A stretch of DNA of 64,000 nt from NCBI RefSeq assembly GCF_004353505.1, contig NZ_SMNQ01000013.1:1-64000 (forward strand). Direction: 5' to 3'. The DNA is from Streptomyces sp. WAC05374. Lineage in GTDB: Bacteria > Actinomycetota > Actinomycetes > Streptomycetales > Streptomycetaceae. The notes beneath the pieces were generated by a model. It made no database searches and had not been told where the DNA came from. It saw only the letters and a list, made by a program, of their open reading frames with translations. Shown piece after piece: positions 33,895 through 42,514 of this stretch; positions within the stretch are counted from its first letter, which is position 1, and each line of letters opens with the position of its first letter. The position numbers and the translations under genes are program-made.

Positions 33895-34736
33895 GGCCTG
33901 CCTCCCCGTGACCGGGCCACGACGAAGGTGACGAGGGACTGGGTGGTGAGTGGCCGGTCCGGCACGAACTCGTGCAGGGTCGCCGCGAGCGCGCCCGGAT
34001 TGCCGTACAGACCGGGCGCTAGGTCGTACTTGGGGTTGGTGGCCAGGTACTCGGCCACGTGGTTGTGGCCGTCGAAGGTGAAGCTGTGCTCCTCGTCCTC
34101 CACGGCGAGTACATCGAGCGACACGGCGGCCAGCCCGGCGAGGTTCCCGCTGTGCGCCGAGACGTACAGGCTCTCGTGCTCCTCGGCCCGAGGATCGAGG
34201 CCGGCGGCAACGATCAGCTGGTCCATCTCCCGGTAGCTGTCGAGCCCCTTCGTGACGAGCACGGCCAGCCCTCCGGGCGCGAGCGCCCGGTCGATCTCCG
34301 CGACCACGGTCTGCGGGCGCGGCGAGTGGTACAGGCAGAACGCGGCGACGACGACATCGCACGAGCCGGCGGCCACTGGGAGATGGTGGAAGTCGCCTTG
34401 AAGGAAGCTCGCCGGGAGGCCGGGCATCCGCCGGGCCCTTTGGAGCGCATGCTCGATCAGGGCCGGCGCGGCGTCGAGGCCGACGACGCGCCGGGGCCGT
34501 AGCTCCTGGGCGAAGGTCAGGCTGCTCGTGCCGCGCCCGCAGCCAAGGTCCAGGACCAGGCCGAGACGGTCCGGCCGCTCGTGGTGGGCGCGCACCAGTC
34601 CGACGATCGTGTCCGGTACGGGGCGCCCGGTGGTCTTCGCCCGCATCAGCGCGTTGGAGCGGCCAGCGAGCCGAGAGGCGTGCCCGTACAGCTCCTCCTG
34701 ACGCGCGGGGTCCAGGAAGGGGTTGGCGCCGCTCAT
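33891..34736 (-). CDS. Class I SAM-dependent methyltransferase
   Basis: About 281 residues from the ATG at 34736. LVLDLGCGRGTSSLTFAQEL is motif I, VVGLDAAPALI motif II, and DVVVAAFCLYHSPRP motif IV. It belongs to the Methyltransf_11/25 type. The N-terminal helix (EELYGHASRLAGRSNALMRA) is probably a substrate lid. Coupled to the downstream phosphotransferase by ATGA. Confidence 0.85.
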   Translation of the reverse strand: MSGANPFLDPARQEELYGHASRLAGRSNALMRAKTTGRPVPDTIVGLVRAHHERPDRLGLVLDLGCGRGTSSLTFAQELRPRRVVGLDAAPALIEHALQRARRMPGLPASFLQGDFHHLPVAAGSCDVVVAAFCLYHSPRPQTVVAEIDRALAPGGLAVLVTKGLDSYREMDQLIVAAGLDPRAEEHESLYVSAHSGNLAGLAAVSLDVLAVEDEEHSFTFDGHNHVAEYLATNPKYDLAPGLYGNPGALAATLHEFVPDRPLTTQSLVTFVVARSRGGRP

Positions 34737-34767
34737 GCCGCGCCCTCCCCTCGGGGGCGCGGAGCGC

Positions 34768-35280
34768 TCAACTGTGCTCTGCGGCGACCTTCCGCAGCCA
34801 GCGGCGCGTCTGCCGCCGGTTGGACAGCAACACCACGTCGGCACGGCCCGAGGCGAACTCCTCGATCTTGGCCATCACGCGCGGGCGCATCTTGCGGCGG
34901 TACGTCGCCACGTACTTGATCACGCCCCAGTGGATGCGGTTGTGCACCCCGTTGCCCTTGTGCCCGGCGCCGTGCCGGATCTGCCGGGAGAAGATCCCGT
35001 ACAGCGCCGCCACGGTCGAGACGTCCATCAGGACCACCGTGTCGCAGGCTTCGAGCCGGATCTGCAGCGTCGAGTTGTAGTTCCCGTCGATCACCCACGC
35101 CGGCCGCGCGACCAGCTCCCGCTGAAGCGCGGCGAACTTCTCCATGGGTAGCTCGTTCCACTCGTCGTCGTAGAACGCGGCGTCCAGGTGCGTCACCGGG
35201 GCGTCGAGGATCCTGCCCAGCTCGCGAGCCACGTACGACTTGCCGCTGCCTCCGCAGCCGACGATGACGACCTTCTTCAT
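34768..35280 (-). CDS. P-loop kinase, topology-modulation-protein type
   Basis: 170 residues. Walker A VGCGGSGKSYVARELG near residue 8-23, then VTHLDAAFYDDEWNELP and WVIDGNYNSTLQIRL, features of the FlaR/topology modulation group of adenylate-kinase-like NTPases. The basic C-terminus (YRRKMRPRV) may form the lid. Predicted small-molecule or nucleotide kinase; the historical name does not imply a DNA-topology role. Confidence 0.82.
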   Translation of the reverse strand: MKKVVIVGCGGSGKSYVARELGRILDAPVTHLDAAFYDDEWNELPMEKFAALQRELVARPAWVIDGNYNSTLQIRLEACDTVVLMDVSTVAALYGIFSRQIRHGAGHKGNGVHNRIHWGVIKYVATYRRKMRPRVMAKIEEFASGRADVVLLSNRRQTRRWLRKVAAEHS

Positions 35281-35376
35281 GATGCTCCAGCGTAGAGGTG
35301 CTCGGCCGCCCAGTCAGACCGGCTGCTTCGACACGTTCGTATGATCCAGACACCATGGCCCGGGTGGTCAACTGCA

Positions 35377-36429
35377 TCACGCCGCTCCCCGCTCTGCCGC
35401 GACGGGATTGACAGCCGTGTCCAGGGCGGCTTCCAGCGCCACGACCTGCCGGCTCAGGCGGAACAGGTCCAGGCGATCCAGGCAGGCCGCGATCAGGTCC
35501 GCGTGCTGCTGGGTGCCGGCGATCCGCTGGAGATACGAGAGCCGCTGGAAGACGTCCTGGCCTGATCGCACGATCAGCTCTGCGGGCACGAACTGGTCGA
35601 CGTGGCGGATGTCCGCCGGGGCGAGCGGCAGGCAGCCGGCGAGCACGGCCTCGAAGATCCGCTGCGTCATCTGCCCGACGGCGGCGTACCTCTCGGGGAG
35701 CATGAGGATGGTCGCCAGGGACCTGCCGTACACGGCGTGCACCGCCGGGAAGGGGAGCCTGCCGAGGAACCGCACGTGCGGCCAGCGGCTGGTCTTGGTC
35801 CACTTGCCCCCGACCAGGTGGTCGAAGCGGGCGGCGGCCGGCGCGAAGAAGCGGTTGAAGTGGTCGTCGCGGTCGTACTGGTTGCCGACGTAGCCGAGGG
35901 CGAGGTCTCGGGGCTTCTTGGCGAGCGCGAGCGGGTCCGCCTCGGCGAGTAGACGGTCATCGACGGGGAAGAGCAGCCGGTGGGCGCCGGGCGTCGGCTC
36001 GAGGGCGGCCTCGCAGACGGCGGTCCGGTGAGCACCCCGCCACATGCTGTCGGGGCGGAGCTGGCGGTCCTTGTCCCAGACCACGGTCGGTGTTTTCCGC
36101 CGCACGGTGTACCGGGTGATGCGTTCGGCTTGTCGGTGCAGGTCGCAGGTGTGCCCCTCGGTGCCGCACGGGGTGGTGTTGCGCCCGTCGATCGCCCAAC
36201 GCCACTCCAGGAACAGCACGTCGATGTCCGGGATGCCGCCGTGGAAGGTGTAGGCGTTGCCCAGGTCGTCGCCGGCTTCGATCAGGTCGCGGTTGGCCTG
36301 CAGGAAGATGACCTCGTGGCCGCCGCCGAGGAGGGCGTCGACCAGAGGGCGACGGTGGCTGCGGCCCCCGTCGGGGGTGTCGGTGATCCCGTTGCCGAGG
36401 AATCCCCAGAAGCTGTATCCGATCCTCAC
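35377..36429 (-). CDS. Glycosyltransferase, CgeB/GT1-like
   Basis: About 350 residues from a GTG that overlaps the carbamoyltransferase stop (GTGA). The N-terminus VRIGYSFWGFLGNGITDTPD opens a Rossmann-like half. The C-terminal half has TQRIFEAVLAGCLPLAPAD, the acceptor/donor region of the Glyco_trans_1_2 (CgeB-like) family. It probably transfers a sugar from a nucleotide donor to the cluster product. Weakly conserved, so the call rests on the C-terminal motif. Confidence 0.65.
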   Translation of the reverse strand: MRIGYSFWGFLGNGITDTPDGGRSHRRPLVDALLGGGHEVIFLQANRDLIEAGDDLGNAYTFHGGIPDIDVLFLEWRWAIDGRNTTPCGTEGHTCDLHRQAERITRYTVRRKTPTVVWDKDRQLRPDSMWRGAHRTAVCEAALEPTPGAHRLLFPVDDRLLAEADPLALAKKPRDLALGYVGNQYDRDDHFNRFFAPAAARFDHLVGGKWTKTSRWPHVRFLGRLPFPAVHAVYGRSLATILMLPERYAAVGQMTQRIFEAVLAGCLPLAPADIRHVDQFVPAELIVRSGQDVFQRLSYLQRIAGTQQHADLIAACLDRLDLFRLSRQVVALEAALDTAVNPVAAERGAA

Positions 36430-38156
36430 TTGGTGATCCACCGACCTTCCAGCAGCAGGGCATCCAGTCCGGAGCTGACCAGGCAGTCCAGAGCCATCTC
36501 TGGTGTCCCGCAGATCGGCCTTCCCTTGACGTTGAGCGAGGTGTTGATCAGGACCGGCACCCCGGTGCGGCGGCCGAAGGCGCTGAGCACGTCGTGCATG
36601 AACGGGTTCTGCGAGCGGGTGACGGTCTGAAGGCGCGAGGTGCCGTTGGCGTGCACGATGGCCGGCACCCGCTCGCGCGCCTTGTCGGTCACGCCGGATG
36701 CCATCGACATGTACGGCGCCTGCTGGCCGAGGGTGAAGAACTCCTCGGCGCGTTCGGCCAAGACCATGGGGGCGAAGGGGCGGAAGGGCTCCCGGAACTT
36801 CACGGTGGCGTTCAGCCGCTCGACGACGCCGGGCTCCAGTGGGGAAGCGAGGATCGAGCGGTTCCCCAGGGCGCGGGGGCCGGCCTCGACCCGGCCTTGG
36901 AAGAGGCCGACGATCATACCGTGAGCGAGCTGGTCGGCGAGGAACTCGGCCGTCTCGACGCCCAGCGTCTTCAGCTGGAGGTTGGGCCACGGCGTGAGGT
37001 CGAGGGCCTGGTACTGGTACGAGGGGCCGAGGTAGCAGGCCCGCGCGACACCGGACAAGGGCCGCCGATTTCGGCTGGCGGTGTGCACGGCGATGGCGGC
37101 CCCGATCGCGGTGCCGGCGTCGCCGGGGGCGGGCGGGACGAAGACCTCGTCGAAGATGCCGTCCTCGATGATCCGGCCGATGCTCACGCAGTTCGTGGCG
37201 ACTCCGCCGCCGACGCACAGACGGCGCGATCCTGTGATCATCCGAGCCCGGCGGGCCAGGTGCAGCATCACCTGCTCGGTGCGCTCCTGGAGCGCGGCGG
37301 CCAGATCCCGGTGGACGTCTTGGAGCGGCTCGCTCGGATGGCGCTCGGGGCACGTCTCCGCGATGAAGCGGCGAGAGGTGCGCGGGTAGCCCGAGGTCAG
37401 CACGCGCGGCGGGAAGTAGGCGGGTTCGACCACGAAGCCTGTGGGCGTGGTGCGCACGGCCCGGGTGAAGAGGTCCCGGAACCGCTCCGGGTCGCCGAGG
37501 GCGGCGAGTGCCATCACGGTGCCTTCCTCGTCACCGCGTCGCCACCCGAGGTGCTCGGTGACCGCGCCGTACACGTAACCCAGGGAGGCGGGGTCGTTGA
37601 TCGCCTCCAGGGTGCGGGTGGCGGGGTGGAGCGCGTCGTGTCCTCGGGCGATGGTCGTGGTCTGCCGCTCGCCGAGGCTGTCGACGACGAGAACGGCGGA
37701 CTCGTTCCACCCGGAGGCGGCGAAGGCCGCCATTTGGTGGGCGCGGTGGTGCAGGACGGGCGAGACGCGGGCGGCGGGGAATAGCCGGCCGAGCGTGCGG
37801 GTGCGCAGATGGGTGCGCAGCGCCACCTTGGCGAAGCCCCGCGCCCGTGGAAGGGCCCGGTTGCGTGTCGTGGCCGACAGCGCCAGGCGCAGGGCGGCCG
37901 GGGACTCGGCGAGGTAGCGGGCCGACTGGAAGTTGTAGGCGACGGTGTCGACCGCGGCGACGGTGAGCCCGGCCTCTCCCAGGAGCCAGTCGACGGCGCG
38001 GTGGGGGTAGTCCTTGGTGTGCTTCTGCTGGGAGAGCCGCTCCTCCTCGACGAAGCCGATCAGCTCCCCGTCCACCAGTAAAGCGGCGGAGGAGTCGTGC
38101 GTGTACGAGCACAGGCCGAGGATCACCGAGGGCGCACGGTCCATGGCGGCCATCAC
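36426..38156 (-). CDS. NodU/CmcH-family carbamoyltransferase
   Basis: 576 residues. The N-terminal half has ILGLCSYTHDSSAALLVDGE and FVEEERLSQQKH, as in TobZ/NodU YrdC-like/kinase folds. RLCVGGGVATNC and GRVEAGPRALGNRSILA mark the C-terminal part. These enzymes use carbamoyl phosphate and ATP to put a carbamoyl group on a hydroxyl of a sugar or other acceptor. It lies directly between a glycosyltransferase and a hydroxymethylase-like gene with 4-bp overlaps, so a 5-hydroxymethyl group or a sugar hydroxyl is a plausible acceptor (inference). Confidence 0.92.
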   Translation of the reverse strand: MMAAMDRAPSVILGLCSYTHDSSAALLVDGELIGFVEEERLSQQKHTKDYPHRAVDWLLGEAGLTVAAVDTVAYNFQSARYLAESPAALRLALSATTRNRALPRARGFAKVALRTHLRTRTLGRLFPAARVSPVLHHRAHQMAAFAASGWNESAVLVVDSLGERQTTTIARGHDALHPATRTLEAINDPASLGYVYGAVTEHLGWRRGDEEGTVMALAALGDPERFRDLFTRAVRTTPTGFVVEPAYFPPRVLTSGYPRTSRRFIAETCPERHPSEPLQDVHRDLAAALQERTEQVMLHLARRARMITGSRRLCVGGGVATNCVSIGRIIEDGIFDEVFVPPAPGDAGTAIGAAIAVHTASRNRRPLSGVARACYLGPSYQYQALDLTPWPNLQLKTLGVETAEFLADQLAHGMIVGLFQGRVEAGPRALGNRSILASPLEPGVVERLNATVKFREPFRPFAPMVLAERAEEFFTLGQQAPYMSMASGVTDKARERVPAIVHANGTSRLQTVTRSQNPFMHDVLSAFGRRTGVPVLINTSLNVKGRPICGTPEMALDCLVSSGLDALLLEGRWITK

Positions 38157-39109
38157 CGGGTCTGCGCCGTCTCACGCGCGGTCGAGGTGGGAACACGGCG
38201 GTTCAGCTCGCCGTACCAGGAGGTCAGCGCCTGGCCCAGCGGCCCGTCGATCTTGTCGGCCGCCCGCCACGCCTGTTCACGCAGGCCGTCCTTCCACAGG
38301 CGGTAGCTCCGCAGCGTCTCGGCCATCGTGTCCCAGCCCGGGTGGCCGGTCACGTCACGCGCCTCGACCTGGTCCAGGAGGCCGTCGAAGCCCCGCCACG
38401 GTGTGGTGAGGTCCGGCATGACGGCGCTCGCGGTGACGCAGGTCAGCTCGTCGGCCTGATCGAGGTGGTTCTCGTAGATGTGCAGCGATCCCACGTGGTG
38501 GTGGAACTCGCCCAGCTCGACGCCGAGCCACCCGGCGACCAGCTCGTGCAGCACGGTGTAGAAGAACAGGTCGTACGGCATGCCGATCCACACGTCCTGA
38601 CCGCGCATGGTGGTCGACATGTGCAGTCGGCCGGCGCGCAGGTAGAAGCGGAAGCCCAGCGTGCATGGCACGTCCTTGTGCCCGGCGGCGTCCTGGGCCG
38701 GGTCGTAGAGCTGGATCAGGGCCCGACGCGAGTCCGGGTCCTCCTTGAGGATCTCGACGACGCGGTGCAGCTGATCCACGTTGCCCGCCCACTTCCGCAT
38801 TCGCGGCCCGTACGCACCACGCAGGACACCGTCGTCCGCGTACTGCCGGAGACGCGCGTTGTAATCGAAGATCCACGGGGCGTCCGAGCCGGATAGGTGC
38901 CAGACGGTCTCCGCCACCGCGAATGCCGGGTTGATGACACGCGCCGGCGGCGCGTACAGCAGACGGGCCCGCGGCTGGGTCAGCCGCATGTGGACGTCGA
39001 GGACCTCGCGGGTCGCCATGTCCCGCGGGCTGACCTTCTCGCCGCTCTTGGCCAGGGCGACCGCGCCGACGAAGAGCTCAGCGACGCTGTCGGCGGTCAG
39101 ATGTGTCAT
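38153..39109 (-). CDS. Thymidylate-synthase homologue, predicted (d)CMP hydroxymethylase
   Basis: 318 residues of the thymidylate synthase fold: AETVWHLSG, DSRRALIQLYDP, catalytic Cys in DVPCTLGFRFYL, then TTMRGQDVWIGMPYD and HVGSLHIYENHLDQ. In ThyA the segment reads PFN, and the Asn selects uracil; here it is PYD. An Asp at this position is known from T4 dCMP hydroxymethylase and the N229D TS mutant and gives cytosine specificity. The likely reaction is transfer of a one-carbon unit to C5 of CMP or dCMP, as MilA does in mildiomycin. ATGA overlaps at both ends. Confidence 0.85.
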   Translation of the reverse strand: MTHLTADSVAELFVGAVALAKSGEKVSPRDMATREVLDVHMRLTQPRARLLYAPPARVINPAFAVAETVWHLSGSDAPWIFDYNARLRQYADDGVLRGAYGPRMRKWAGNVDQLHRVVEILKEDPDSRRALIQLYDPAQDAAGHKDVPCTLGFRFYLRAGRLHMSTTMRGQDVWIGMPYDLFFYTVLHELVAGWLGVELGEFHHHVGSLHIYENHLDQADELTCVTASAVMPDLTTPWRGFDGLLDQVEARDVTGHPGWDTMAETLRSYRLWKDGLREQAWRAADKIDGPLGQALTSWYGELNRRVPTSTARETAQTR

Positions 39110-40956
39110 CGGGCAGAAGCTCCTTCACCCTGCGGCCGTCCAGAGTCGGCGCTCCGGGCATCGTGATGGACATGGTGGGAGTGCAGGACATCGCCGTCGG
39201 CGCGCCGGGCGATTAGGCGTGCGATCTGGGCGGCGCTGTCGCCGCGCCACCGGCACACCGCGTCCGTCGCCGCCCGGTCGGCGGGCGGGCTCGGATCGCG
39301 CAGTGCGACGAGGGCGTCGGCCACCTCGTCGGCGGTACTGCACCGCCGTGCGAGGCCGTGGTCGGAGAGGCCGAGCGTGCGCTCGTCGGGCGAGCCGAGT
39401 TCGAGCACCGGGACCCCGAGCAGCGCGGCTTCGATGCCGCACGTCGAATAGGCGCTTGCCAGGGCGTCGGCGCCGGCGAGGCAGCCGCGAGCGCCGACCC
39501 GGGGATCGGCCACAGCCACGAGCGGCCGGCCGTCCCGTTGGAGCACGGGGGCGAAGACGTCGACGCTCTGTGCCGGGTGCGGCGCGATGACGAGTCCCCA
39601 GTCGCCGGCCTTCCACAGACCGTCCAGGAGGAGGTCGGCATGGGCCTTGAGCCGGTCGGGTCCGAAGGGCTGGCAGGCCCACACCGCGATTCGGGCAGGG
39701 CCTCGCCGTGGGCTGGGTGACAGCAGATCCTCCAGGTAGCGCCGCTGGGCTTCGCGGCTGAGGCCGGCGAGCGCGTCGAAGCGGGGCTGGCCCAGGACGT
39801 GGATCTCAGCGCCAGGGTGGCGCACCCACGCCTTCGCGAGAGGGAGATCCCGTTCACCCATGACGACGATGTCGCGGCTGTGTAGCGCAGGCCATGCGAC
39901 CGACTCCGCCGTCCAGGCTCCGTGCTGGACATGCACCGCATTCGCGCCATGGCGCTCTGCCACGTGTACAGCCAGTGCACCCAGCGGGCTGGTGTCGTTG
40001 CTGACCAGAACGGTGTGCGGCCGGGCTGCGGTGAGGACGCCGTCCAGCCACGTCTCCGCCCGGACCACCGATCGCCACGAGGGCTGCGTGCATCCGCCGC
40101 TCGTCTCCAGTAGTACGGACACGAGACGGACCAGCCGGTCCAGTCGAACCTCGTGCTCATCGACCCGAACGACGCGGCCGTCGTCCCGCCGCCTCAGACC
40201 GTCCACGGCGCCGGAGAGGTCGAAGAGACCGGTCGGCGGCGAGCACAGGTTCACCCCCGCGACTTCTGAAGCCGGGCACCGCTCCGCTGGGTCGGTCGCC
40301 AAATCCACTACGAGGCTCGGGCGTCCGTTCCTGGCCAGCTCCTCCAGCACCGGCAGCAGAGTGGCCGCGTGACGGGAGGACCACGACAGCGCCACCACTT
40401 CACTCAGCGGCAGCTCCGAGGGAGCCTGACCCGGCACCGCTGCGGCCGCCAGGAGAGGAGGGAGGTTGCGTAACTGAGCGGAGCGGAGGGGATTGTGAGG
40501 GCCCGCGGCACCGAGCAGATAGGCGATGCCCGACCAGGTGACGGTGTAGGCCCGGTACTCCCGCGAGCTGCTCGACCGCAGCCCGACGAGTCCTTCGTAC
40601 GGCGCGAGCCTCAGCGGACCTGGAGCCTTGGCGAACGGCCCCCAGGTGCTGAGCGCCGCCAGCTTGCGTACGACCTGCGCCACCAGGCGCCGCGCCGGCA
40701 CGTGCTGGACGTACAACCACCCCGCGCCTCCCGGCGTCCTCGCGAGGTCAGCGCCGTACGCTTCGAGGGCCTCCATCACCTGGTCAACACGTGCTTCCGC
40801 TCCCGCCGGGTCGAACGGAAGGGCCTCCAATTCGGACGTGGCTATCCGGTCGGATTTCATGGTCGCGAGCGCGCCCTCGCCGACCAGCGCCCAGAGGGGC
40901 TTGCCATCGGCCTCGACCCGGGCGATGCCGAGGGCGCTGCGCTTGGGCGGCGTCAT
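39106..40956 (-). CDS. Glycosyltransferase-like protein (CDP-glycerol/GT-B type)
   Basis: About 616 residues from the ATG at 40956 (ATGA overlap). The C-terminal half reads as a GT-B fold: LVSNDTSPLGALAVHVAE, NAVHVQHGAWTAES, IHVLGQPRFDALAG, VIAPHPAQSVDVFAP and AYSTCGIEAALLGVPVLELG, like CDP-glycerol glycerophosphotransferases and capsule-type transferases. The N-terminal ~250 residues are not recognised. Its likely role is attachment of a sugar or polyol phosphate; donor unknown. Confidence 0.65.
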   Translation of the reverse strand: MTPPKRSALGIARVEADGKPLWALVGEGALATMKSDRIATSELEALPFDPAGAEARVDQVMEALEAYGADLARTPGGAGWLYVQHVPARRLVAQVVRKLAALSTWGPFAKAPGPLRLAPYEGLVGLRSSSSREYRAYTVTWSGIAYLLGAAGPHNPLRSAQLRNLPPLLAAAAVPGQAPSELPLSEVVALSWSSRHAATLLPVLEELARNGRPSLVVDLATDPAERCPASEVAGVNLCSPPTGLFDLSGAVDGLRRRDDGRVVRVDEHEVRLDRLVRLVSVLLETSGGCTQPSWRSVVRAETWLDGVLTAARPHTVLVSNDTSPLGALAVHVAERHGANAVHVQHGAWTAESVAWPALHSRDIVVMGERDLPLAKAWVRHPGAEIHVLGQPRFDALAGLSREAQRRYLEDLLSPSPRRGPARIAVWACQPFGPDRLKAHADLLLDGLWKAGDWGLVIAPHPAQSVDVFAPVLQRDGRPLVAVADPRVGARGCLAGADALASAYSTCGIEAALLGVPVLELGSPDERTLGLSDHGLARRCSTADEVADALVALRDPSPPADRAATDAVCRWRGDSAAQIARLIARRADGDVLHSHHVHHDARSADSGRPQGEGASAR

Positions 40957-41663
40957 ACCAGGCTCCCTTCGAGGAACGGGCCGGTGTCCACGAGCCGCAG
41001 CAGGTCCTTCGGCGATTCGGCGACGAAGGGGGCCGGGGAGCTCGGGGTGCCGTAGCCCCAGCCCGCGTGCACGTACGAGACGCCGGCGCGGCGGGCCGCC
41101 TCCTGGTCGACCGCCATGTCCCCGACGTACAGTGCGTCGGCCGGGTCGGCGCCGAGGTCGATCAGGGCGAGCATGATCGGGTCCGGTGCGGGTTTGCCCC
41201 GCCCCACCCCGTTGGGAGTGCGCACCGTGGCGAACGGGACGCCGAGCTGGGCCAGCAGAGGAGTGGCTCGCTTCAACGGCTTGGACGTGACGATCCCCAT
41301 CCGCCAATCGGCAGCGGCGAAGGCGTGCAGGACCTCCGCGACGCCGTCGAACTGTCGGGCGAGGTGAGAAGCGTCCGTCGATGCCTTCGAGTAGGTCTGG
41401 TGGATCGGCTCGGCGTCAGCGAGCCCGAGCTGCTCCATGATGTCGGCGAAGGGCCGACCCAGGTGGCGCTCGTACTCCTCGAACGGCACGTCCAGGCAGT
41501 GGTCTTCACGGACCTGGCGCCACGCGCTTTCCATGACTGGGCGGGTGTCGACGAGCACGCCATCCAGGTCGAGCAGCAGCACACGTACGGCTTCGGTGCC
41601 GAAGCCCAGCCTCGTTCCGCCGGAGGGCGGCATGGGTGGGGGCGTAAACCGGGATGGCATCAC
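40953..41663 (-). CDS. HAD-superfamily phosphatase
   Basis: 236 residues; the ATG at 41663 gives a 27-residue disordered lead before LLLDLDGVLVDTRPVM (the nucleophile Asp motif). GIVTSKPLKRATPLL supplies motif II/III, and ALYVGDMAVDQEAARRAG the acidic motif IV. It matches phosphoglycolate-phosphatase-like subfamily IA enzymes. Probably dephosphorylates a pathway intermediate. Confidence 0.88.
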   Translation of the reverse strand: MMPSRFTPPPMPPSGGTRLGFGTEAVRVLLLDLDGVLVDTRPVMESAWRQVREDHCLDVPFEEYERHLGRPFADIMEQLGLADAEPIHQTYSKASTDASHLARQFDGVAEVLHAFAAADWRMGIVTSKPLKRATPLLAQLGVPFATVRTPNGVGRGKPAPDPIMLALIDLGADPADALYVGDMAVDQEAARRAGVSYVHAGWGYGTPSSPAPFVAESPKDLLRLVDTGPFLEGSLV

Positions 41664-41683
41664 GGGTCTCCAAGGGGAGTTGG

Positions 41684-42376
41684 TCAGGAGGTGATGGGCG
41701 ACTCGGGGCGCCTCACGAGGGCGATCACCCTCTTGCCGCGTCCGTCTTCCGTGGGGCAGGCAGTCCAGGCGTCAGCCGTCGCCGACACGAGGTGCAGGCC
41801 CCGCCCGCTTGTGGCGTAGAGCGAGGCAATCTGAGGCACCGGGGGCTCCGGGGAGTTGTCTTCGACCTCGATCCCCACAACGCCGGCCTGGAGGACGAGC
41901 GTCAGCGTGATCTCATCGACGGGTTCGCCGTCCGTTCTGGGGAGAAGGACTCGGTCGGCGTCGGGAGTTCGGCCATGACGCTCGGCGTTGGTGGTGAGCT
42001 CGCTGACGATCAGCTCGGCCTGGTCCAGAACGTCTTCCACCCCCCACGCCGTCAGCGCCTGGCGGGTGAAGGACCGTGCCCTGCCCGGAGCCCTGTCATC
42101 TGCGGCGAGCGTCAGGCTCTTCTGGTGTTCAGGGGCGCTGATTACGCTGCCCAGGCTTTCGATTCGGTCCATGTTCGCCTTCTCACAACGGTGCTTGAGC
42201 CCGTGGAGGACTCGATCGGCGGATCTGTCGGAGCGGTCGAAGCGGCGGAGGTTGTGCACGAGCTCGGCCATCGGCGGGGGTTGGTCGAAGTGCCGAACTC
42301 CGGACGTCGAGGCGGGTGCTCGCCCGTCGCCCGAAGAGGTCCGGGCATCGGCGCCAGTCGTGTGGCTGGTCTTCAC
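41684..42376 (-). CDS. Anti-sigma-factor-like ATPase (HATPase_c_2)
   Basis: About 230 residues from a GTG at 42376 with GGGAGG 6 bases upstream. The N-terminal ~95 residues are variable. The GHKL ATPase core follows: ELIVSELTTNAERHG (N box), VVGIEVEDNSPEPP (G1) and TSGRGLHLVSATAD (G2). Such SpoIIAB/RsbW-like proteins are very common in Streptomyces beside XRE regulators. It is the first gene of the reverse-strand cluster and divergent from such a regulator, so it is probably the local control pair. Confidence 0.85.
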   Translation of the reverse strand: MKTSHTTGADARTSSGDGRAPASTSGVRHFDQPPPMAELVHNLRRFDRSDRSADRVLHGLKHRCEKANMDRIESLGSVISAPEHQKSLTLAADDRAPGRARSFTRQALTAWGVEDVLDQAELIVSELTTNAERHGRTPDADRVLLPRTDGEPVDEITLTLVLQAGVVGIEVEDNSPEPPVPQIASLYATSGRGLHLVSATADAWTACPTEDGRGKRVIALVRRPESPITS

Positions 42377-42514
42377 CGGTTTCCTCCCGGACAAGAGCAG
42401 TTGGTGGTTTCGTTGACCACGAGCGAACCGCGGATCACATCGCGGCGGTATCTCCGGGCGGCTGCCGGGGCCGTCAAACCCGTCAAAGATCGTTTTGGTG
42501 AACCGAGGTAGACG
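42377..42514. promoter_or_regulatory. Divergent promoter region for the cluster
   Basis: 138 bp between the ATPase gene (reverse) and the HTH regulator (forward). Being the only divergent gap of the 30-kb cluster, it should carry promoters for both directions. AT-richer stretches (around 42400-42420 and 42485-42495) are visible, but no -10/-35 assignment is secure. Confidence 0.5.
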
